NCBI RefSeq assembly: GCF_025840185.1
Contig: NZ_JAMPJU010000001.1
Span: forward strand, 62,001 to 126,000
Length of the DNA stretch: 64,000 nucleotides
Source of the DNA: Brenneria izbisi
GTDB taxonomy: Bacteria; Pseudomonadota; Gammaproteobacteria; Enterobacterales; Enterobacteriaceae
Direction: 5' to 3'
The notes beneath the pieces were generated by a model that saw only the letters and a list, made by a program, of their open reading frames with translations, had not been told where the DNA came from and did no database searches. Shown here one piece after another: positions 40,201 through 50,879 of this stretch. Every line of letters begins with the position of its first letter. Position 1 is the first letter of the stretch. A program made the translations under genes and the position numbers.

Positions 40201-40340
40201 CGCTGTCCTGGCAACAGGCATTACAGACATTGCCGCAGCAACGTTGCCTGACTACCGGTTATTCCTGCCGTAGCCAGGTCAAGCGCATGGAAGGCCGTGG
40301 GTTACGTCATCCGTTACAGGCTTTGTTGGAGATTATTTAA
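37287..40340 (+). CDS. ydiJ: YdiJ, FAD/Fe-S D-2-hydroxyglutarate dehydrogenase-type enzyme
   Basis: A 1017-residue fusion. An N-terminal PCMH FAD domain ([15 protein letters not shown], near residues 90-105) and a FAD-oxidase C domain ([12 protein letters not shown]) lead to a ferredoxin-like segment [13 protein letters not shown] near 672. A CCG-type C-terminal domain ([22 protein letters not shown]) follows. YdiJ has been linked to D-2-hydroxyglutarate oxidation. The ATG at 37287 gives [10 protein letters not shown] as in E. coli. The stop overlaps menI (TAATG). Confidence 0.93.
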   Translation: MIPQISQSPGLVQPVLNFLEALKQNGFTGDTATDYADRLTMATDNSIYQLLPDAVVFPRSSADVAILARLAGEARFLGLTFTPRGGGTGTNGQALNRGIVVDMSRYMNRILEMNPEQGWVRVEAGVIKDQLNQYLKPFGYFFAPELSTSNRATLGGMINTDASGQGSLVYGKTSDHVLGLRALLLGGEMLDTQAMPVELAEQLAQEASAVGRIYHTVLHRCREQRQLILDKFPQLNRFLTGYDLRHVFSDDLKTFDLTRILTGSEGTLAFITEAKLDITPLPKVRRLVNIKYDSFNSALRNAPFMVEAQALSVETVDSKVLNLAREDIVWHSVSELITDVPNQEMLGLNIVEFAGDDETLIDGQVKTLCARLDELLAAGEAGVIGYQTCNDLAGIERIYGMRKKAVGLLGNSKGQAKPIPFAEDTCVPPQHLADYIEEFRELLDRHNLTYGMFGHVDAGVLHVRPALDMCDPQQEMLMKQLSDHVVALTAKYGGLLWGEHGKGFRAEYSPAFFGAELYAELRRIKAAFDPDNRLNPGKICAPLEVDAPMMKVDAVKRGTYDRTIPLTVRTAFRGAMDCNGNGLCFNFDARSPMCPSMKITGNRIHSPKGRATLVREWLRLLAEQGVDPLALEKMLPRQKFSLRLLIRKTRNTLQARQGEYDFSHEVKEAMSGCLACKACSTQCPIKIDVPSFRSRFLQLYHTRYLRPMRDYLVAGVESYAPLMARSPRIFNFFLNMPSVNAMSRRQIGMVDLPLLSSPSLRQQFAGHRATQTTLERLEQLSDAERQHYVLIVQDPFTSYYDAQVVADFIHLAEKLNLKPVLLPFSPNGKAQHIKGFLQRFAKTAARTSDFLNRVAKLGMPMVGVDPALVLCYRDEYREILGDKRGDFQVQLVHEWLVTVLEEYAPQAMTGESWYLFGHCTETTALPASTRQWADIFARFGARLENVSVGCCGMAGTYGHESKNLANSRGIYALSWQQALQTLPQQRCLTTGYSCRSQVKRMEGRGLRHPLQALLEII

Positions 40341-40756
40341 TGCTGTGGAAACGACACGTTACGCTCGACCAACTTAATCAGCAAAGTCAGGGCTGCATGA
40401 TTGGTTTTCTTGGCATCCGCTACACACGCATAGCGGATGATCAGCTTGAAGCGGTAATGCCGGTGGATCCCCGTACTCGCCAGCCGTTTGGTTTGTTGCA
40501 TGGCGGCGCGTCGGTGGTGCTGGCGGAGTCGCTCGGTTCGGTGGCCGGTTATCTGTGTACCCAAGGGGAGCAACAGGTGGTGGGGATGGAGGTCAATGCC
40601 AATCATCTGCGGGCGGTGGTCGACGGCGAGGTGCGCGGCGTGTGTCGCGCATTGCACGCCGGGAGGCGCAATCAGGTCTGGCAGATCGATATTTTCGACA
40701 GTCAGGATCGTTTGTGCTGCACATCACGGCTGACTACCGCCGTGATTACGCCATAG
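40340..40756 (+). CDS. menI: 1,4-dihydroxy-2-naphthoyl-CoA hydrolase MenI (YdiI)
   Basis: A 138-residue hotdog-fold thioesterase that hydrolyses DHNA-CoA in menaquinone synthesis and shows broad aryl-CoA activity in vitro. The motif [15 protein letters not shown] contains the catalytic Glu63. It overlaps ydiJ by one base, so the two are cotranscribed. The match to E. coli YdiI is close along its whole length. Confidence 0.94.
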   Translation: MLWKRHVTLDQLNQQSQGCMIGFLGIRYTRIADDQLEAVMPVDPRTRQPFGLLHGGASVVLAESLGSVAGYLCTQGEQQVVGMEVNANHLRAVVDGEVRGVCRALHAGRRNQVWQIDIFDSQDRLCCTSRLTTAVITP

Positions 40757-40812
40757 CGGTTCAATCCGGCGCCGACCGGGACATCTGACGACGTCCTGGT
40801 CGGTTTTACGCG

Positions 40813-41214
40813 TCAAGGTAGGAAAGGCACGCGTTTGACAAAGTCGGTCTGGAACGCGGTGGCTTTATCCCATGAGCCAAGCATGCTTAACTGATGACAA
40901 ATCGATTTGAGCGTATTGCGGGCAAAATAGTAACTCTGAACGCGAAAGAGATGGCAGCGCTTCTCATTATTGATCTCTTTAATTAGCCGGTTATGGAGTT
41001 TTACCAGCGCATGCAAATAGCTGTCGTCGTCGCCATTGCGCAGACACAGATCGACCATATCCATACAGGCGTTGTGATAACGCCGTAAATGATCAATATT
41101 GCTTCCTGGACGATTCAGACGCGCTTCCGCCATATAAAAGTCGACAGTGAGGTCACGGATCTGAAATTTATACTCGTCGATCTGATGCTGTAGCCAGGCA
41201 TTCATCGAAAGCAT
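40813..41214 (-). CDS. Unknown 133-residue protein with upstream Fur box
   Basis: I do not recognise a named family. The protein is helical in composition, without a signal peptide or membrane segment. It begins MLSMNAWLQHQIDEYKFQIRD, has a His/Arg/Tyr segment (HLRRYHNACMDMVDLC) and several Cys, and ends FVKRVPFLP. Codon use looks like that of its neighbours and the frame is clean, so a real gene is likely. ATG 41214 is chosen because AGGG lies nine bases upstream; TTG 41223 and ATG 41205 are alternatives. A near-consensus Fur box is 19 bases upstream, and suf is divergent, so an iron-starvation role is inferred. E. coli has ydiH and rydB here instead. Confidence 0.75.
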   Translation of the reverse strand: MLSMNAWLQHQIDEYKFQIRDLTVDFYMAEARLNRPGSNIDHLRRYHNACMDMVDLCLRNGDDDSYLHALVKLHNRLIKEINNEKRCHLFRVQSYYFARNTLKSICHQLSMLGSWDKATAFQTDFVKRVPFLP

Positions 41215-41232
41215 GGTTATCAACCCTAAATA

Positions 41233-41251
41233 TTAAATGATAATCATTATC
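41233..41251 (-). promoter_or_regulatory. Near-consensus Fur box between unknown gene and suf
   Basis: TTAAATGATAATCATTATC matches the 19-bp Fur consensus at 16 of 19 positions with a perfect ATGATAATCAT core. It lies just upstream of the unknown gene at 40813-41214. Confidence 0.88.
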
Positions 41252-41370
41252 ATATTTATAAAAATAGTCGGGATCAATGGGAAAAATGGACTTTTCCCGG
41301 CAAAATTTATCCGCAATAGGACAAAATCTTTATTTAGTTTCCCTGTTTTATAAATAGGCATTCGCTATGA

Positions 41371-41637
41371 ATGTTATACTAATGATAATGAATTGATAAT
41401 ATTTGAACGCGAACGGAAATGGCGAAAGGGTGATTTAATCCTTGTTTTTCATGTGGTTAGTTCGCTATGGATCATGTTTTTTCGCATGGCGAATGCGATG
41501 CACGGGCATGTGTGCCGTCATCAAAAAACAGCGGTTGGCAATAGCCCTGCGAAACAAGAGGTTGAAGCAAGTTTCATTATCACTAACATTAGAGGAAACC
41601 AGCCTGAAACTGGTCGACACGTAATGAGGTATTCGTG
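41371..41637 (+). promoter_or_regulatory. suf promoter candidate, second Fur-like box and long leader
   Basis: TATACT at 41375-41380 could be a -10 element. It is followed by AATGATAATGAATTGATAAT (41381-41400), a run of Fur hexamer-like units. If used, the sufA leader would be about 235 bases. Promoters nearer to sufA are possible (TTGAAG near 41560). E. coli suf is controlled by Fur, IscR, OxyR and IHF; I could not place the latter three sites. A frame at 41393-41638 has no family resemblance. Confidence 0.55.
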
Positions 41638-42009
41638 ATGCAAACGGAAAATGTAGGGACGTTTTCGCTGGAGGAAAACGTCTGGAAAGGATTGACGCTG
41701 ACCGATAGCGCGGCGAAACAAATCAAGAATTTGATGCAGCAGGATGCTGCAATGCAAGGTTTGCGGCTGGGTGTAAAACAATCCGGCTGCGCCGGATTTG
41801 GTTATGTGTTGGATCTGGTTCGTGAATCCGATACGGATGACTTACTGTTCGAACGCGACGGCGCAAAGCTGTATGTGCCGCTAAAAGCGATGCCTTTTAT
41901 TGATGGCACCGAACTCGATTTTGTCCGTGAGGGGCTGAATCAGGTATTTAAGTTTAATAATCCCAACGCTCAGCATGCCTGTGGATGTGGCGAGAGCTTC
42001 GGCATTTAA
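41638..42009 (+). CDS. sufA: Fe-S cluster carrier SufA
   Basis: A 123-residue A-type carrier that receives clusters from SufBCD and passes them to apoproteins. The ligand cysteines are Cys51 (KQSGCAGFGY), Cys115 and Cys117 (HACGCGESFGI). The ATG at 41638 after TGAGGT is preferred over the GTG one codon earlier. First gene of sufABCDSE. Confidence 0.95.
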   Translation: MQTENVGTFSLEENVWKGLTLTDSAAKQIKNLMQQDAAMQGLRLGVKQSGCAGFGYVLDLVRESDTDDLLFERDGAKLYVPLKAMPFIDGTELDFVREGLNQVFKFNNPNAQHACGCGESFGI

Positions 42010-42022
42010 GTGATGACAAATT

Positions 42023-43519
42023 ATGGCACGTAGCACAGTAGATGTACCTGATGATGTCCAGATCTGGATGGGTGATGGACGCTATAAAGAAGGCTTCTTC
42101 ACCGAACTGGCAACTGATCAATTGGCGCACGGCATCAACGAGGATGTCGTGCGGGCGATTTCCGCAAAACGCAATGAGCCTGAATGGATGCTGGAGTTCC
42201 GCCTGAATGCGTATCGGGCGTGGCTGGAAATGGAAGAACCTCACTGGCTGAAAGCGCATTACGATAAGCTCGACTATCAGGATTATAGCTATTATTCCGC
42301 GCCGTCTTGCGGCAGTTGTGATGACACCTGTGGTTCGCAACCGGGCGCGACCCAGCAATCCAGCATTGCGGACGTGAATAATTACCTGACCAGCGAAGTG
42401 GAAAATGCCTTCAATCAGCTTGGCGTCCCAGTGCGTGAAGGGAAATCCGTGGCGGTAGACGCCATTTTTGACTCCGTTTCCGTCGCCACTACTTATCGCC
42501 ATGAACTGGCGGAGCAGGGAATTATTTTCTGTTCCTTCAGCGAAGCCATTCAGGAGCACCCCGATTTAGTGCGTCAGTATCTCGGTACGGTCGTGCCGGC
42601 GAATGACAACTTTTTTGCCGCGTTGAATGCGGCGGTCGCGTCTGACGGCACGTTTGTCTATGTACCGAAAGGCGTGCGCTGTCCGATGGAGCTATCCACC
42701 TATTTCCGCATTAACGCGGCGAAAACCGGTCAGTTCGAGCGCACCATCCTGATTGCCGACGATGACAGCTACGTCAGTTACATTGAAGGGTGTTCGGCGC
42801 CGGTACGTGACTCTTATCAGTTGCATGCGGCGGTGGTGGAAGTCATCGTCAATAAAAACGCGGAAGTGAAATATTCCACGGTGCAGAACTGGTTTTCCGG
42901 TAAAGACGCCGAAGGCGGCATTCTGAACTTCGTCACCAAACGCGCGCTGTGTGCGGGCGACTATGCCAAAATGTCCTGGACGCAATCGGAAACCGGTTCG
43001 GCCATTACCTGGAAATACCCAAGCGTAGTGTTGCGCGGCGACCATTCGGTTGGCGAGTTCTTCTCTGTCGCGCTGACCAATGGGCGTCAGCAAGCCGATA
43101 CCGGCACCAAGATGATTCATATCGGCAAGAACACCCGATCAACCATTATCTCCAAAGGGATTTCCGCCGGACACAGCGAGAACACCTATCGCGGTCTGGT
43201 GAAGATTATGCCGAGCGCCACCAATGCGCGTAACTTTACCCAGTGCGACTCGATGCTGATTGGCAGCGACAGCGGCGCACATACGTTCCCGTATGTGGAA
43301 GTGCGCAATAACACGGCGCAACTGGAGCATGAGGCAACCACTTCGAAGATTGGCGACGATCAACTCTTTTACTGTTTGCAACGTGGTATCAGCGAAGATG
43401 ACGCGATCTCCATGATCGTTAACGGGTTCTGTAAAGACGTGTTTTCTGAACTGCCGTTGGAATTTGCCGTGGAAGCCCAGAAGTTATTGGCGATTAGCCT
43501 GGAACACAGCGTGGGTTGA
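42023..43519 (+). CDS. sufB: Fe-S cluster scaffold SufB
   Basis: A 498-residue core of the SufBC2D scaffold, where clusters are built under iron limitation or oxidative stress. It has a Cys-rich stretch ([16 protein letters not shown]) near residue 95 and the beta-helix core with [15 protein letters not shown] and [16 protein letters not shown]. The conserved C-terminal [16 protein letters not shown] follows. It starts 14 bases after sufA. Confidence 0.96.
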   Translation: MARSTVDVPDDVQIWMGDGRYKEGFFTELATDQLAHGINEDVVRAISAKRNEPEWMLEFRLNAYRAWLEMEEPHWLKAHYDKLDYQDYSYYSAPSCGSCDDTCGSQPGATQQSSIADVNNYLTSEVENAFNQLGVPVREGKSVAVDAIFDSVSVATTYRHELAEQGIIFCSFSEAIQEHPDLVRQYLGTVVPANDNFFAALNAAVASDGTFVYVPKGVRCPMELSTYFRINAAKTGQFERTILIADDDSYVSYIEGCSAPVRDSYQLHAAVVEVIVNKNAEVKYSTVQNWFSGKDAEGGILNFVTKRALCAGDYAKMSWTQSETGSAITWKYPSVVLRGDHSVGEFFSVALTNGRQQADTGTKMIHIGKNTRSTIISKGISAGHSENTYRGLVKIMPSATNARNFTQCDSMLIGSDSGAHTFPYVEVRNNTAQLEHEATTSKIGDDQLFYCLQRGISEDDAISMIVNGFCKDVFSELPLEFAVEAQKLLAISLEHSVG

Positions 43520-43575
43520 TGCGCGGTTACCGGGGATCTCTCAACAGGGAATAGCATCGGTTACAAAAATGATGA

Positions 43576-43603
43576 GCGTCGCCAAACAGCCGACGCCGGA
43601 AGG
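43576..43603 (+). promoter_or_regulatory. Hairpin next to the sufC ribosome site
   Basis: GCGTCG (43576-43581) and CGACGC (43591-43596) form a perfect 6-bp stem directly followed by GGAAGGA, the sufC ribosome site. It lies in a 91-base sufB-sufC spacer, longer than the other spacers of this operon. Confidence 0.5.
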
Positions 43604-43610
43604 ATAGAGC

Positions 43611-44357
43611 ATGTTAAGTATTGAAAATTTAAAAGTCAGCGTAGAAGGCAAAGAGATTATTAAAGGGCTGAATCTCGTTGTTAAGCCGGGCGAAGTGCAC
43701 GCGATTATGGGACCGAACGGTTCAGGGAAAAGCACGCTATCCGCTACGCTGGCTGGTCGTGAAGAATATGAAGTGACTGACGGTACAGTCAGTTTTAACG
43801 GGAAGGATTTATTGGCGCTGGCGCCTGAAGATCGCGCTGGCGAAGGCATCTTCATGGCATTTCAGTATCCGGTGGAAATCCCCGGCGTTAGCAACCAGTT
43901 CTTTTTGCAAACCGCGGTGAACGCGGTGCGTAAGTACCGTGAGCAGGAGCCGCTGGATCGCTTTGATTTTGCCGATTTTATCGAAGATAAAATCAAACTG
44001 CTGAAAATGCCGGAAGATTTGCTGACCCGCTCCGTCAACGTGGGCTTCTCCGGCGGCGAGAAGAAGCGGAATGATATTCTGCAAATGGCGGCCCTTGAAC
44101 CGGATTTATGCATTCTGGATGAAACCGACTCCGGTCTGGACATTGATGCGCTGAAAATTGTCGCCAACGGCGTGAACGCTCTGCGTAACGAACAGCGCGC
44201 TTTTATTATCGTCACGCACTATCAGCGTATTCTGGATTACATCAAACCCGATCATGTACATGTTCTCTATCAGGGACAAATTGTGAAATCCGGGGATTTC
44301 TCTCTGGTGAAACAGTTGGAGGAGCAAGGCTATGGCTGGCTTACCGACCAACAATAA
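43611..44357 (+). CDS. sufC: SufBCD ATPase SufC
   Basis: A 248-residue ABC-type ATPase of the cytosolic scaffold. Walker A is GPNGSGKST (34-42), the signature is FSGGEKKRNDILQMA, Walker B is LCILDETDSGLD and the switch is IVTHYQR. It overlaps sufD by 26 bases. Confidence 0.96.
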   Translation: MLSIENLKVSVEGKEIIKGLNLVVKPGEVHAIMGPNGSGKSTLSATLAGREEYEVTDGTVSFNGKDLLALAPEDRAGEGIFMAFQYPVEIPGVSNQFFLQTAVNAVRKYREQEPLDRFDFADFIEDKIKLLKMPEDLLTRSVNVGFSGGEKKRNDILQMAALEPDLCILDETDSGLDIDALKIVANGVNALRNEQRAFIIVTHYQRILDYIKPDHVHVLYQGQIVKSGDFSLVKQLEEQGYGWLTDQQ

Positions 44358-45663
44358 AACCAGCGCCAAAGCAGGCATTGAGCAGAAACAGCAACAGGCC
44401 CTGCAACAGTGGCACGGTCTGTTTGACAGCGTAACGTCACGTTCATCGGATGCGCACCGGCACTGGCAGGAAGTGCTGCGTCTGGGCTTGCCGCACCGTA
44501 AGCACGAGCATTGGAAATATACGCCGCTGGATGGACTGCTGGCGCATGAGTTCGTTGCGTCGCGGCTATCGTCCGTCGCACAGGATACGCGGGATGCGCT
44601 GACGCTGCCTATTGATGCCTGGCGTCTGGTGTTTATCGATGGCGTGTTCAGCGAGGCGCTCAGCGACACGCAGTGGGGGCCTTATCAGGTTGAGATTAAA
44701 TCCGCCCGGACGCCTGGGGAATTTCCCGCCGCCGTCCAGCCGGAAGTTTTCCTGCACCTGACGGAAAGCCTGGCCGCGCAGAGCACGTTGATTCGTCTGG
44801 CGGCCAATCGGCAGGCGGAAAAACCCGTGTATCTGCTGCATATCAGCAGCAGCCAGGGCGCGGCGCTGAATACGGTTCATCATCGTCATCACTTGCAGGT
44901 TGAACGCGGCGCCAGCGCGAGGATCATTGAACATTACGTCAGTCTGGAGCCGCATGCGCACTTTACCGGCGCGCGCCTGACGATCAGCGCAGATGAAAAC
45001 AGCCGCGTCAGCCACTACAAACTGGCTTTCGAAGCTGCGGCCAGCTACCACTTTGCGCATAACGATCTGGTGCTGTCCCGTGATGCACAGGTTCGCAGCC
45101 ACAGTTTCCTGCTGGGCGCGGGGCTGACCCGTCATAACACCAGCGCGCAACTGAATGGCGAAGGCACGAATCTGGTGATCAACAGCCTTATCCTGCCTGT
45201 CGGCAGTGAGGTGTGCGACACGCGCACTTATCTGGAACATAACCAGGGGTACGGTGAAAGCCGTCAGTTGCATAAGACCATCGTCAGCGACCGCGCCAAA
45301 GCGGTATTCAACGGTATGATCAAAGTCGCGCCCCATGCCCTGAAAACCGACGGACAGATGACCAACAACAACCTGCTGTTGGGACGGCTCGCTGAAGTCG
45401 ATACCAAACCGCAACTCGAAATTTATGCCGATGATGTGAAGTGCAGCCACGGTGCGACGATAGGGCGCATGGATGAAGAACAACTGTTCTATCTGCGTTC
45501 ACGCGGCATCACGCAACAGGATGCGCAACAAATGATCATTTTTGCCTTCGCCGCCGAATTGACGGAAGCGATTGAGGATGAGTCGCTGCGCGGTGTGATA
45601 TTGGAACGTATCGCCCAGCGTTTGCCTGCCACAGCTTTTGCCTCAGAAAAGGCGGCATTATGA
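44332..45663 (+). CDS. sufD: Fe-S cluster assembly protein SufD
   Basis: A 443-residue SufB paralogue that completes SufBC2D and is needed for iron acquisition in cluster assembly. It begins [13 protein letters not shown] and has [21 protein letters not shown]-type beta-helix repeats, [20 protein letters not shown] and [20 protein letters not shown] (C-terminal His/Cys). It is about 20 residues longer than the E. coli protein, mainly at the N-terminus. ATGA overlap with sufS. Confidence 0.95.
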   Translation: MAGLPTNNKTSAKAGIEQKQQQALQQWHGLFDSVTSRSSDAHRHWQEVLRLGLPHRKHEHWKYTPLDGLLAHEFVASRLSSVAQDTRDALTLPIDAWRLVFIDGVFSEALSDTQWGPYQVEIKSARTPGEFPAAVQPEVFLHLTESLAAQSTLIRLAANRQAEKPVYLLHISSSQGAALNTVHHRHHLQVERGASARIIEHYVSLEPHAHFTGARLTISADENSRVSHYKLAFEAAASYHFAHNDLVLSRDAQVRSHSFLLGAGLTRHNTSAQLNGEGTNLVINSLILPVGSEVCDTRTYLEHNQGYGESRQLHKTIVSDRAKAVFNGMIKVAPHALKTDGQMTNNNLLLGRLAEVDTKPQLEIYADDVKCSHGATIGRMDEEQLFYLRSRGITQQDAQQMIIFAFAAELTEAIEDESLRGVILERIAQRLPATAFASEKAAL

Positions 45664-46883
45664 GTTATCCCATTGAACAGGTTCGCGCCGATTTTCCACT
45701 CCTGGCCCGTGAGGTCAACGGACAACCGTTGGCTTATCTGGACAGCGCCGCCAGCGCGCAGAAACCGCAGGCGGTGATTGAGCGCGAAACGGCTTTCTAT
45801 CGACATGAATATGCCGCTGTGCACCGCGGCATCCACACACTGAGCGCGCAGGCGACATCGGCGATGGAAGCGGTGCGCGAGCAGGTGGCGGGCTTTATCA
45901 ATGCGGCCTCGGCAGAAGAGATCGTTTTTGTGCGGGGGACGACGGAAGCCATCAATCTGGTCGCCAACAGTTACGGCCATACTTTTCTGCAAGCGGGCGA
46001 CAATCTTATCATTACGGAAATGGAACATCATGCCAACATAGTGCCCTGGCAAATGCTGGCCGAGGCGCGGGGAGTGGAGCTCCGCGTGATCCCGTTGGCC
46101 TCGGACGGGACGCTGGATCTTGCGTACTTGCCCGCATTGCTTGATGAGCGTACCCGCTTGCTGGCGGTAACGCACATTTCCAACGTGCTTGGCACGTTAA
46201 ACCCGGTCAAAGATATTATTGCGCAGGCCAAAGCCGCTGGCGCGGTGGTGCTGGTTGATGGCGCCCAGTCGATTATGCATCAGACCATTGATGTCCAGGA
46301 TCTGGACTGCGACTTCTTTGTCTTTTCGGGACACAAGATCTATGGGCCTTCCGGTATCGGCGTGCTGTACGGCAAACGTGAGCGGTTAGCGGCAATGCCG
46401 CCGTGGGAAGGCGGCGGCGCGATGATCCGTCAGGTGAGCCTGCGTAGCGGAACCACTTACGCGGATGCGCCGTGGCGCTTTGAGGCTGGTTCGCCCAATA
46501 CCGCGGGGATCATGGGATTAGGCGCGGCATTGAATTATGTCGTCGCGTTGGGACGTGATGCGATTCAGCGCTATGAATCCGCGCTGATGCGCTATGCGTT
46601 GGAAGCGTTGGTTCAGGTGCCGGATTTAACCCTGTACGGTCCGGCAGAGCGGCATGGCGTGATTGCGTTCAATCTGGGGCAACATCACGCCTACGATGTC
46701 GGCAGTTTCCTTGATCAGTATGGCATTGCGATCCGCACCGGCCACCACTGCGCGATGCCCTTGATGGAACACTATGCGGTTCCGAGTATGTGCCGCGCTT
46801 CGCTGGCGGTTTATACTACGCGCGAAGAAATAGACCGGCTGGTCGCCGGGTTGCAACGTATCCATCGATTGCTGGGCAACTGA
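45660..46883 (+). CDS. sufS: Cysteine desulfurase SufS
   Basis: A PLP enzyme that takes sulfur from cysteine and gives it to SufE. The 407-residue protein has the PLP lysine K226 in [11 protein letters not shown] and the persulfide Cys364 in RTGHHCAMP, both at the E. coli residue numbers. Other blocks are HHANIVPWQ and DGAQSIMH. It is followed by sufE after 31 bases. Confidence 0.97.
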   Translation: MSYPIEQVRADFPLLAREVNGQPLAYLDSAASAQKPQAVIERETAFYRHEYAAVHRGIHTLSAQATSAMEAVREQVAGFINAASAEEIVFVRGTTEAINLVANSYGHTFLQAGDNLIITEMEHHANIVPWQMLAEARGVELRVIPLASDGTLDLAYLPALLDERTRLLAVTHISNVLGTLNPVKDIIAQAKAAGAVVLVDGAQSIMHQTIDVQDLDCDFFVFSGHKIYGPSGIGVLYGKRERLAAMPPWEGGGAMIRQVSLRSGTTYADAPWRFEAGSPNTAGIMGLGAALNYVVALGRDAIQRYESALMRYALEALVQVPDLTLYGPAERHGVIAFNLGQHHAYDVGSFLDQYGIAIRTGHHCAMPLMEHYAVPSMCRASLAVYTTREEIDRLVAGLQRIHRLLGN

Positions 46884-46914
46884 GCCTTGCGCCAGGTTGT
46901 CTGGGGAGGAAAAA

Positions 46915-47334
46915 ATGGCAAGTCTGCCGGATGCGCAGAAATTAATCCGTAATTTTTCGCGCTGCCATAACTGGGAAGAAAAGTATCTCTATATTATTGA
47001 ATTGGGTGCCAGGCTTGAACCATTGCCAGACGCGTGGCGTCAGGCTGAAAACCTGATTGCCGGTTGTCAGAGTCAGGTGTGGATTGTGATGCGTCATGAC
47101 GAGCAAGGGGTTATCGCCCTGCATGGCGACAGCGATGCCGCTATTGTGAAGGGATTGATCGCCGTGGTGTTCAGTCTTTATCAAGGTCTGACCGCGCAGG
47201 AGATTGTTGCGCTGGATGTTCGCCCTTTCTTTGAGGAACTGGCGCTGAATCAACATCTAACGCCATCGCGTTCGCAAGGGCTGGAAGCAATGTTGCGGGC
47301 GATCCGCGCCCAGGCCGCGTTGCATATTCAGTAA
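46915..47334 (+). CDS. sufE: Sulfur acceptor SufE
   Basis: A 139-residue protein that accepts persulfide sulfur from SufS on Cys51 (IAGCQSQVW) and passes it to SufB. The ATG at 46915 follows GGGGAGGAAAAA, an excellent ribosome site. Last gene of the suf operon, followed by two terminators. Confidence 0.96.
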   Translation: MASLPDAQKLIRNFSRCHNWEEKYLYIIELGARLEPLPDAWRQAENLIAGCQSQVWIVMRHDEQGVIALHGDSDAAIVKGLIAVVFSLYQGLTAQEIVALDVRPFFEELALNQHLTPSRSQGLEAMLRAIRAQAALHIQ

Positions 47335-47362
47335 ATTCACCAGGCTGTGAGTCGTAAAGGTG

Positions 47363-47467
47363 TCAGCCATTTGAAAAAAGAAAATGGCTGATATATATAA
47401 TTTTTTCTGAGCATGGTTTTATTTATAACAAGCGCCAGTACGTTCCGTCTGGTGCTTTTTATTTTTG
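47363..47467 (+). terminator. Tandem terminators after sufE
   Basis: The first hairpin, TCAGCCATTT (47363-47372) with AAATGGCTGA (47382-47391), is a perfect 10-bp stem before an AT-rich tract. The second, AGCGCCAG (47431-47438) with CTGGTGCT (47449-47456, one G-T pair), is followed by TTTTTATTTTT. The rest of 47335-47692 is AT-rich and should hold the ldtE promoter; no gene is seen. Confidence 0.85.
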
Positions 47468-47692
47468 GCTTCCTCGTTACACTCTGATATTTCAGAATGT
47501 ATCCATAGACTTATCTCGACATGAATTTTACGCTACAGTCGGTTTTGTAAAGATTTGCATATCAATGCGTTGATTTATAAATAAAATATGATTTTATTTT
47601 GGCAATGCTAATATAGCGGGATACTGGTTGCGATAAAAAGAACCAGAAATCGTTTATTAACTGGCAATTGAGCCTTGATGTAGGGACTTTGT

Positions 47693-48721
47693 ATGAAACG
47701 CGCGTTAACTTTACTTGGTATGGTCTTTGCGACATATCTGGCGGGCACCAGCATTGCCAGTGCGACGGAGTATCCATTACCACCACCGAATAGCCGTCTT
47801 ATCGGTGAAAATATCGCTTACACCGTTCCCCATAATGGTCATTCGCTGGAAGATATTGCGGCGAAATTCAAGATCGGCATGCTGGGGATGCTGGAAGCGA
47901 ACCCAGGCACTGATCCCTATCTGCCGACGCCAGGTTCCACTCTGACTATTCCCACCCAAATGTTGCTGCCTGATACGCCGCGTGAGGGGATCGTCGTCAA
48001 TCTGGCGGAACTTCGTTTGTACTACTATCCCAAAGGCAAAAACACCGTCATTGTTTACCCTATCGGAATTGGTCAACAGGGACGCAACACCCCATTGATG
48101 ACCACCTCGATCAGTGATAAACGCGCCAACCCGACCTGGACGCCGACGGCCAATATTCGTAAACGCTATCTTGAAGAGGAAGGGATCACTCTGCCCGCCG
48201 TCGTCCCCGCCGGACCGGATAATCCAATGGGGCGGCACGCCTTGCGGCTTGCCGCGCACGGCGGGGTGTATCTGCTGCATGGCACCAATGCCAATTTCGG
48301 CATCGGAATGCGCGTCAGTTCGGGTTGCATCCGTTTGAGAGCGGAAGATATCAAGGCGTTGTTTGATACAGTGCCGGTCGGCACGCGCGTCCAAATCATC
48401 AATGACGCTATCAAGACCTCGGTTGAACCAGACGGTAAACGTTATGTCGAGGTGCATCAACCGTTGTCGAAGTCTGATAAAGACGATCCGCAAACCATGC
48501 CGATCACCATTACCGCTAAAACCCAGAAATTCATTGAAGCGGGTGATACCGACGCCAAAGCCGTCGCGGATGCTATCGTCCGGCGTTCAGGGATGCCGAT
48601 TCTGGTGAGCGTGGGGCAGGATATCAATACCTATGAGCCGCCAGTGCAATCCGTGACGGATGACGACGCGAAAACGCCTCAGGCGGCGCCGATTACCGTG
48701 ATCAATGCTTCCGCGCCTTAA
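47693..48721 (+). CDS. ldtE: L,D-transpeptidase LdtE (YnhG)
   Basis: A 342-residue periplasmic enzyme that makes 3-3 (meso-DAP to meso-DAP) peptidoglycan crosslinks. A signal peptide (about 1-25, ending SIASA) leads to a LysM-like region (about 42-92, YTVPHNGHSLEDIAAKF). The YkuD domain follows with LLHGTNANFGIG and the catalytic Cys212 in VSSGCIRL. The C-terminal tail is Thr/Pro/Ala-rich. The order sufE-ldtE-lpp-pykF is conserved with E. coli. Confidence 0.94.
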   Translation: MKRALTLLGMVFATYLAGTSIASATEYPLPPPNSRLIGENIAYTVPHNGHSLEDIAAKFKIGMLGMLEANPGTDPYLPTPGSTLTIPTQMLLPDTPREGIVVNLAELRLYYYPKGKNTVIVYPIGIGQQGRNTPLMTTSISDKRANPTWTPTANIRKRYLEEEGITLPAVVPAGPDNPMGRHALRLAAHGGVYLLHGTNANFGIGMRVSSGCIRLRAEDIKALFDTVPVGTRVQIINDAIKTSVEPDGKRYVEVHQPLSKSDKDDPQTMPITITAKTQKFIEAGDTDAKAVADAIVRRSGMPILVSVGQDINTYEPPVQSVTDDDAKTPQAAPITVINASAP

Positions 48722-48860
48722 TACGAAGAAAACTTGCTGGCGGGCGTTCAGCGCATCAGCAGGTGATGTAGAAGCGGCGATTAATGGCAGGATGTGACTG
48801 ACAGACGCATCCTGTCACTAAAAAGGGAAGACAGCACAGCGTATTTCTTCAGAAAAAAGC

Positions 48861-48892
48861 AAAAAAAAATGGCGCACAATGTGCGCCATTTT
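48861..48892 (-). terminator. Terminator of lpp
   Basis: AATGGCGCAC (48868-48877) and GTGCGCCATT (48881-48890) form a 10-bp stem. On the minus strand it is followed by a run of nine T (complement of 48861-48869), giving a strong intrinsic terminator just after lpp. The 48722-48860 spacer shows nothing else. Confidence 0.92.
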
Positions 48893-48912
48893 CACGACTT
48901 AAACCAGTTCGA

Positions 48913-49225
<313 letters not shown>

Positions 49226-49424
49226 AATTTTTGATGAGAACATGCTTAATTTTGATCGTTCGCTCAAAGAAACAGCGAGTTTTACAAAATCATTAAAAAA
49301 GTAAGGAAAACAGCGTTATTTTTATCAGACAAGTCTGAGGTATCCGGCAATTAAAATTAGGTTTAGCTGGCGTCATTAATTTGACAAGCGGGTGAGGTTG
49401 ATAACAACAAAATATAAAAAAGCG

Positions 49425-49453
49425 CCAACCAAGGCGCTTTTTTAATATGTGTG
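49425..49453 (-). terminator. Bidirectional terminator of pykF
   Basis: AAAAAAGCGCC and GGCGCTTTTTT flank a short AACCAA loop, giving a perfect stem with A and T runs on both sides. It lies 14 bases after the pykF stop. The upstream spacer 49226-49424 shows only AT-rich sequence. Confidence 0.9.
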
Positions 49454-49466
49454 GACCGTTAACGGT

Positions 49467-50879
49467 TTACAGGCGGTGTACGGACGCCGTATTGGTGGTG
49501 CCGCTTGGCACCAACGCGCCGGAAACCATCACCACAACGTCGCCAGCCTGGGCGAAGCCGCTGTTTAACGCCGCTTCTTTACCGATGCGGTAGAAATCAT
49601 CGGTAGAGGCGATTTCTTTCACCAGCAACGTATCCACGCCTTTGCTCAGCAATAACTGACGAGCAGTCACTTCGTTGGTGGTCAGCGCCAGGATCCGTGC
49701 ATTTGGGAAGTACTTACGGATAGACTTCGCTGATTTACCGCCGCTGGTGGCTACGACGATCAACGGTGCATCGAGTTTCTCCGCAGTTTCCACCGCGCCA
49801 CGGCACACGGCCTCGGTGATCCGCAGTCTACCCAAGGTTTTGATGGTATCCAGACGAGCCTTCATCACCGTATCGGTACGCTGGCAGATGGTCGCCATAA
49901 TTTTTACCGATTCTAGCGGGTATTTCCCTTTGGCGCTTTCCCCCGACAGCATGACGGCATCGGTGCCATCAATGATGGCGTTCGCCACGTCGCCGGCTTC
50001 AGCGCGAGTGGGACGCGGGTTTTTGATCATCGAATCCAGCATTTGCGTAGCGGTGATAACCACTTTCCGTGCCTGATTGCATTTTTCGATCATCATTTTC
50101 TGCGCGAAAATAACTTCTTCCACCGGGATTTCAACGCCCAGGTCGCCGCGGGCAACCATAATGCCGTCAGACGCTTCGAGGATTTCGTCGAAATTGTTCA
50201 AACCTTCCTGGTTTTCAATTTTGGAAATGATTTGAATGTGCTCGCCGCCGTGCTGTTTCAGGTGCGCGCGAATTTCTTCAACGTCAGAGCGCTTACGGAT
50301 AAAGGACGCCGCCACAAAATCGACGCCTTGTTCGCAACCGAAAATCAGATCACGTTTGTCTTTTTCAGCCAATGCCGGTAACTGGATGGAAACGCCAGGC
50401 AGGTTAACGCCTTTATTTTCACCCAAATCGCCGTTGTTCAACACGATGCAAACCACTTCATTACCATTAATGGCGGTAACTTGCATACCGATCAGACCAT
50501 CGTCCACCAGCACGGTGTTGCCGACGCTCAGGTCTTGCGTGAAACCGGCATATGTCACGGCAACGCGATCTTTGTTGCCGACGACACCCTGATCGGTGGT
50601 GAAAGTGAATGTCTGACCGGCGGTCAGGGATACATCCGCGCCGTTTTCCAGCTTCATGGTACGGATTTCCGGGCCTTTGGTATCCAACAGGATCGCCGCC
50701 TGTTTACCGGTTTTCGCTATAACGGCACGCAGATTTTTGATGCGTTGGCCATGCTCTTCATAATCCCCGTGAGAAAAATTCAGGCGCATAACATTCATGC
50801 CGGCAGCCAGCATGTTGCTCAGCATCTCTTCTGACTCTGTTTTTGGCCCGATGGTACAAACAATTTTTGTCTTTTTCAT
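49467..50879 (-). CDS. pykF: Pyruvate kinase I
   Basis: Converts PEP and ADP to pyruvate and ATP; the F-type enzyme is activated by fructose-1,6-bisphosphate. The 470-residue protein starts [18 protein letters not shown] and has [10 protein letters not shown], the active-site block [29 protein letters not shown] and the allosteric C-terminal domain. Length equals that of E. coli PykF. ATG 50879 fits the family; a frame 13 codons longer exists but is unsupported. Confidence 0.97.
   Translation of the reverse strand: MKKTKIVCTIGPKTESEEMLSNMLAAGMNVMRLNFSHGDYEEHGQRIKNLRAVIAKTGKQAAILLDTKGPEIRTMKLENGADVSLTAGQTFTFTTDQGVVGNKDRVAVTYAGFTQDLSVGNTVLVDDGLIGMQVTAINGNEVVCIVLNNGDLGENKGVNLPGVSIQLPALAEKDKRDLIFGCEQGVDFVAASFIRKRSDVEEIRAHLKQHGGEHIQIISKIENQEGLNNFDEILEASDGIMVARGDLGVEIPVEEVIFAQKMMIEKCNQARKVVITATQMLDSMIKNPRPTRAEAGDVANAIIDGTDAVMLSGESAKGKYPLESVKIMATICQRTDTVMKARLDTIKTLGRLRITEAVCRGAVETAEKLDAPLIVVATSGGKSAKSIRKYFPNARILALTTNEVTARQLLLSKGVDTLLVKEIASTDDFYRIGKEAALNSGFAQAGDVVVMVSGALVPSGTTNTASVHRL

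Noticed and set aside
41393-41638. 81-codon frame in the suf leader
   Set aside because: Overlaps the promoter/leader and shows no similarity to ydiH or any family I know.
44566-45483. 305-codon frame opposite sufD
   Set aside because: Shadow of sufD; no domain.
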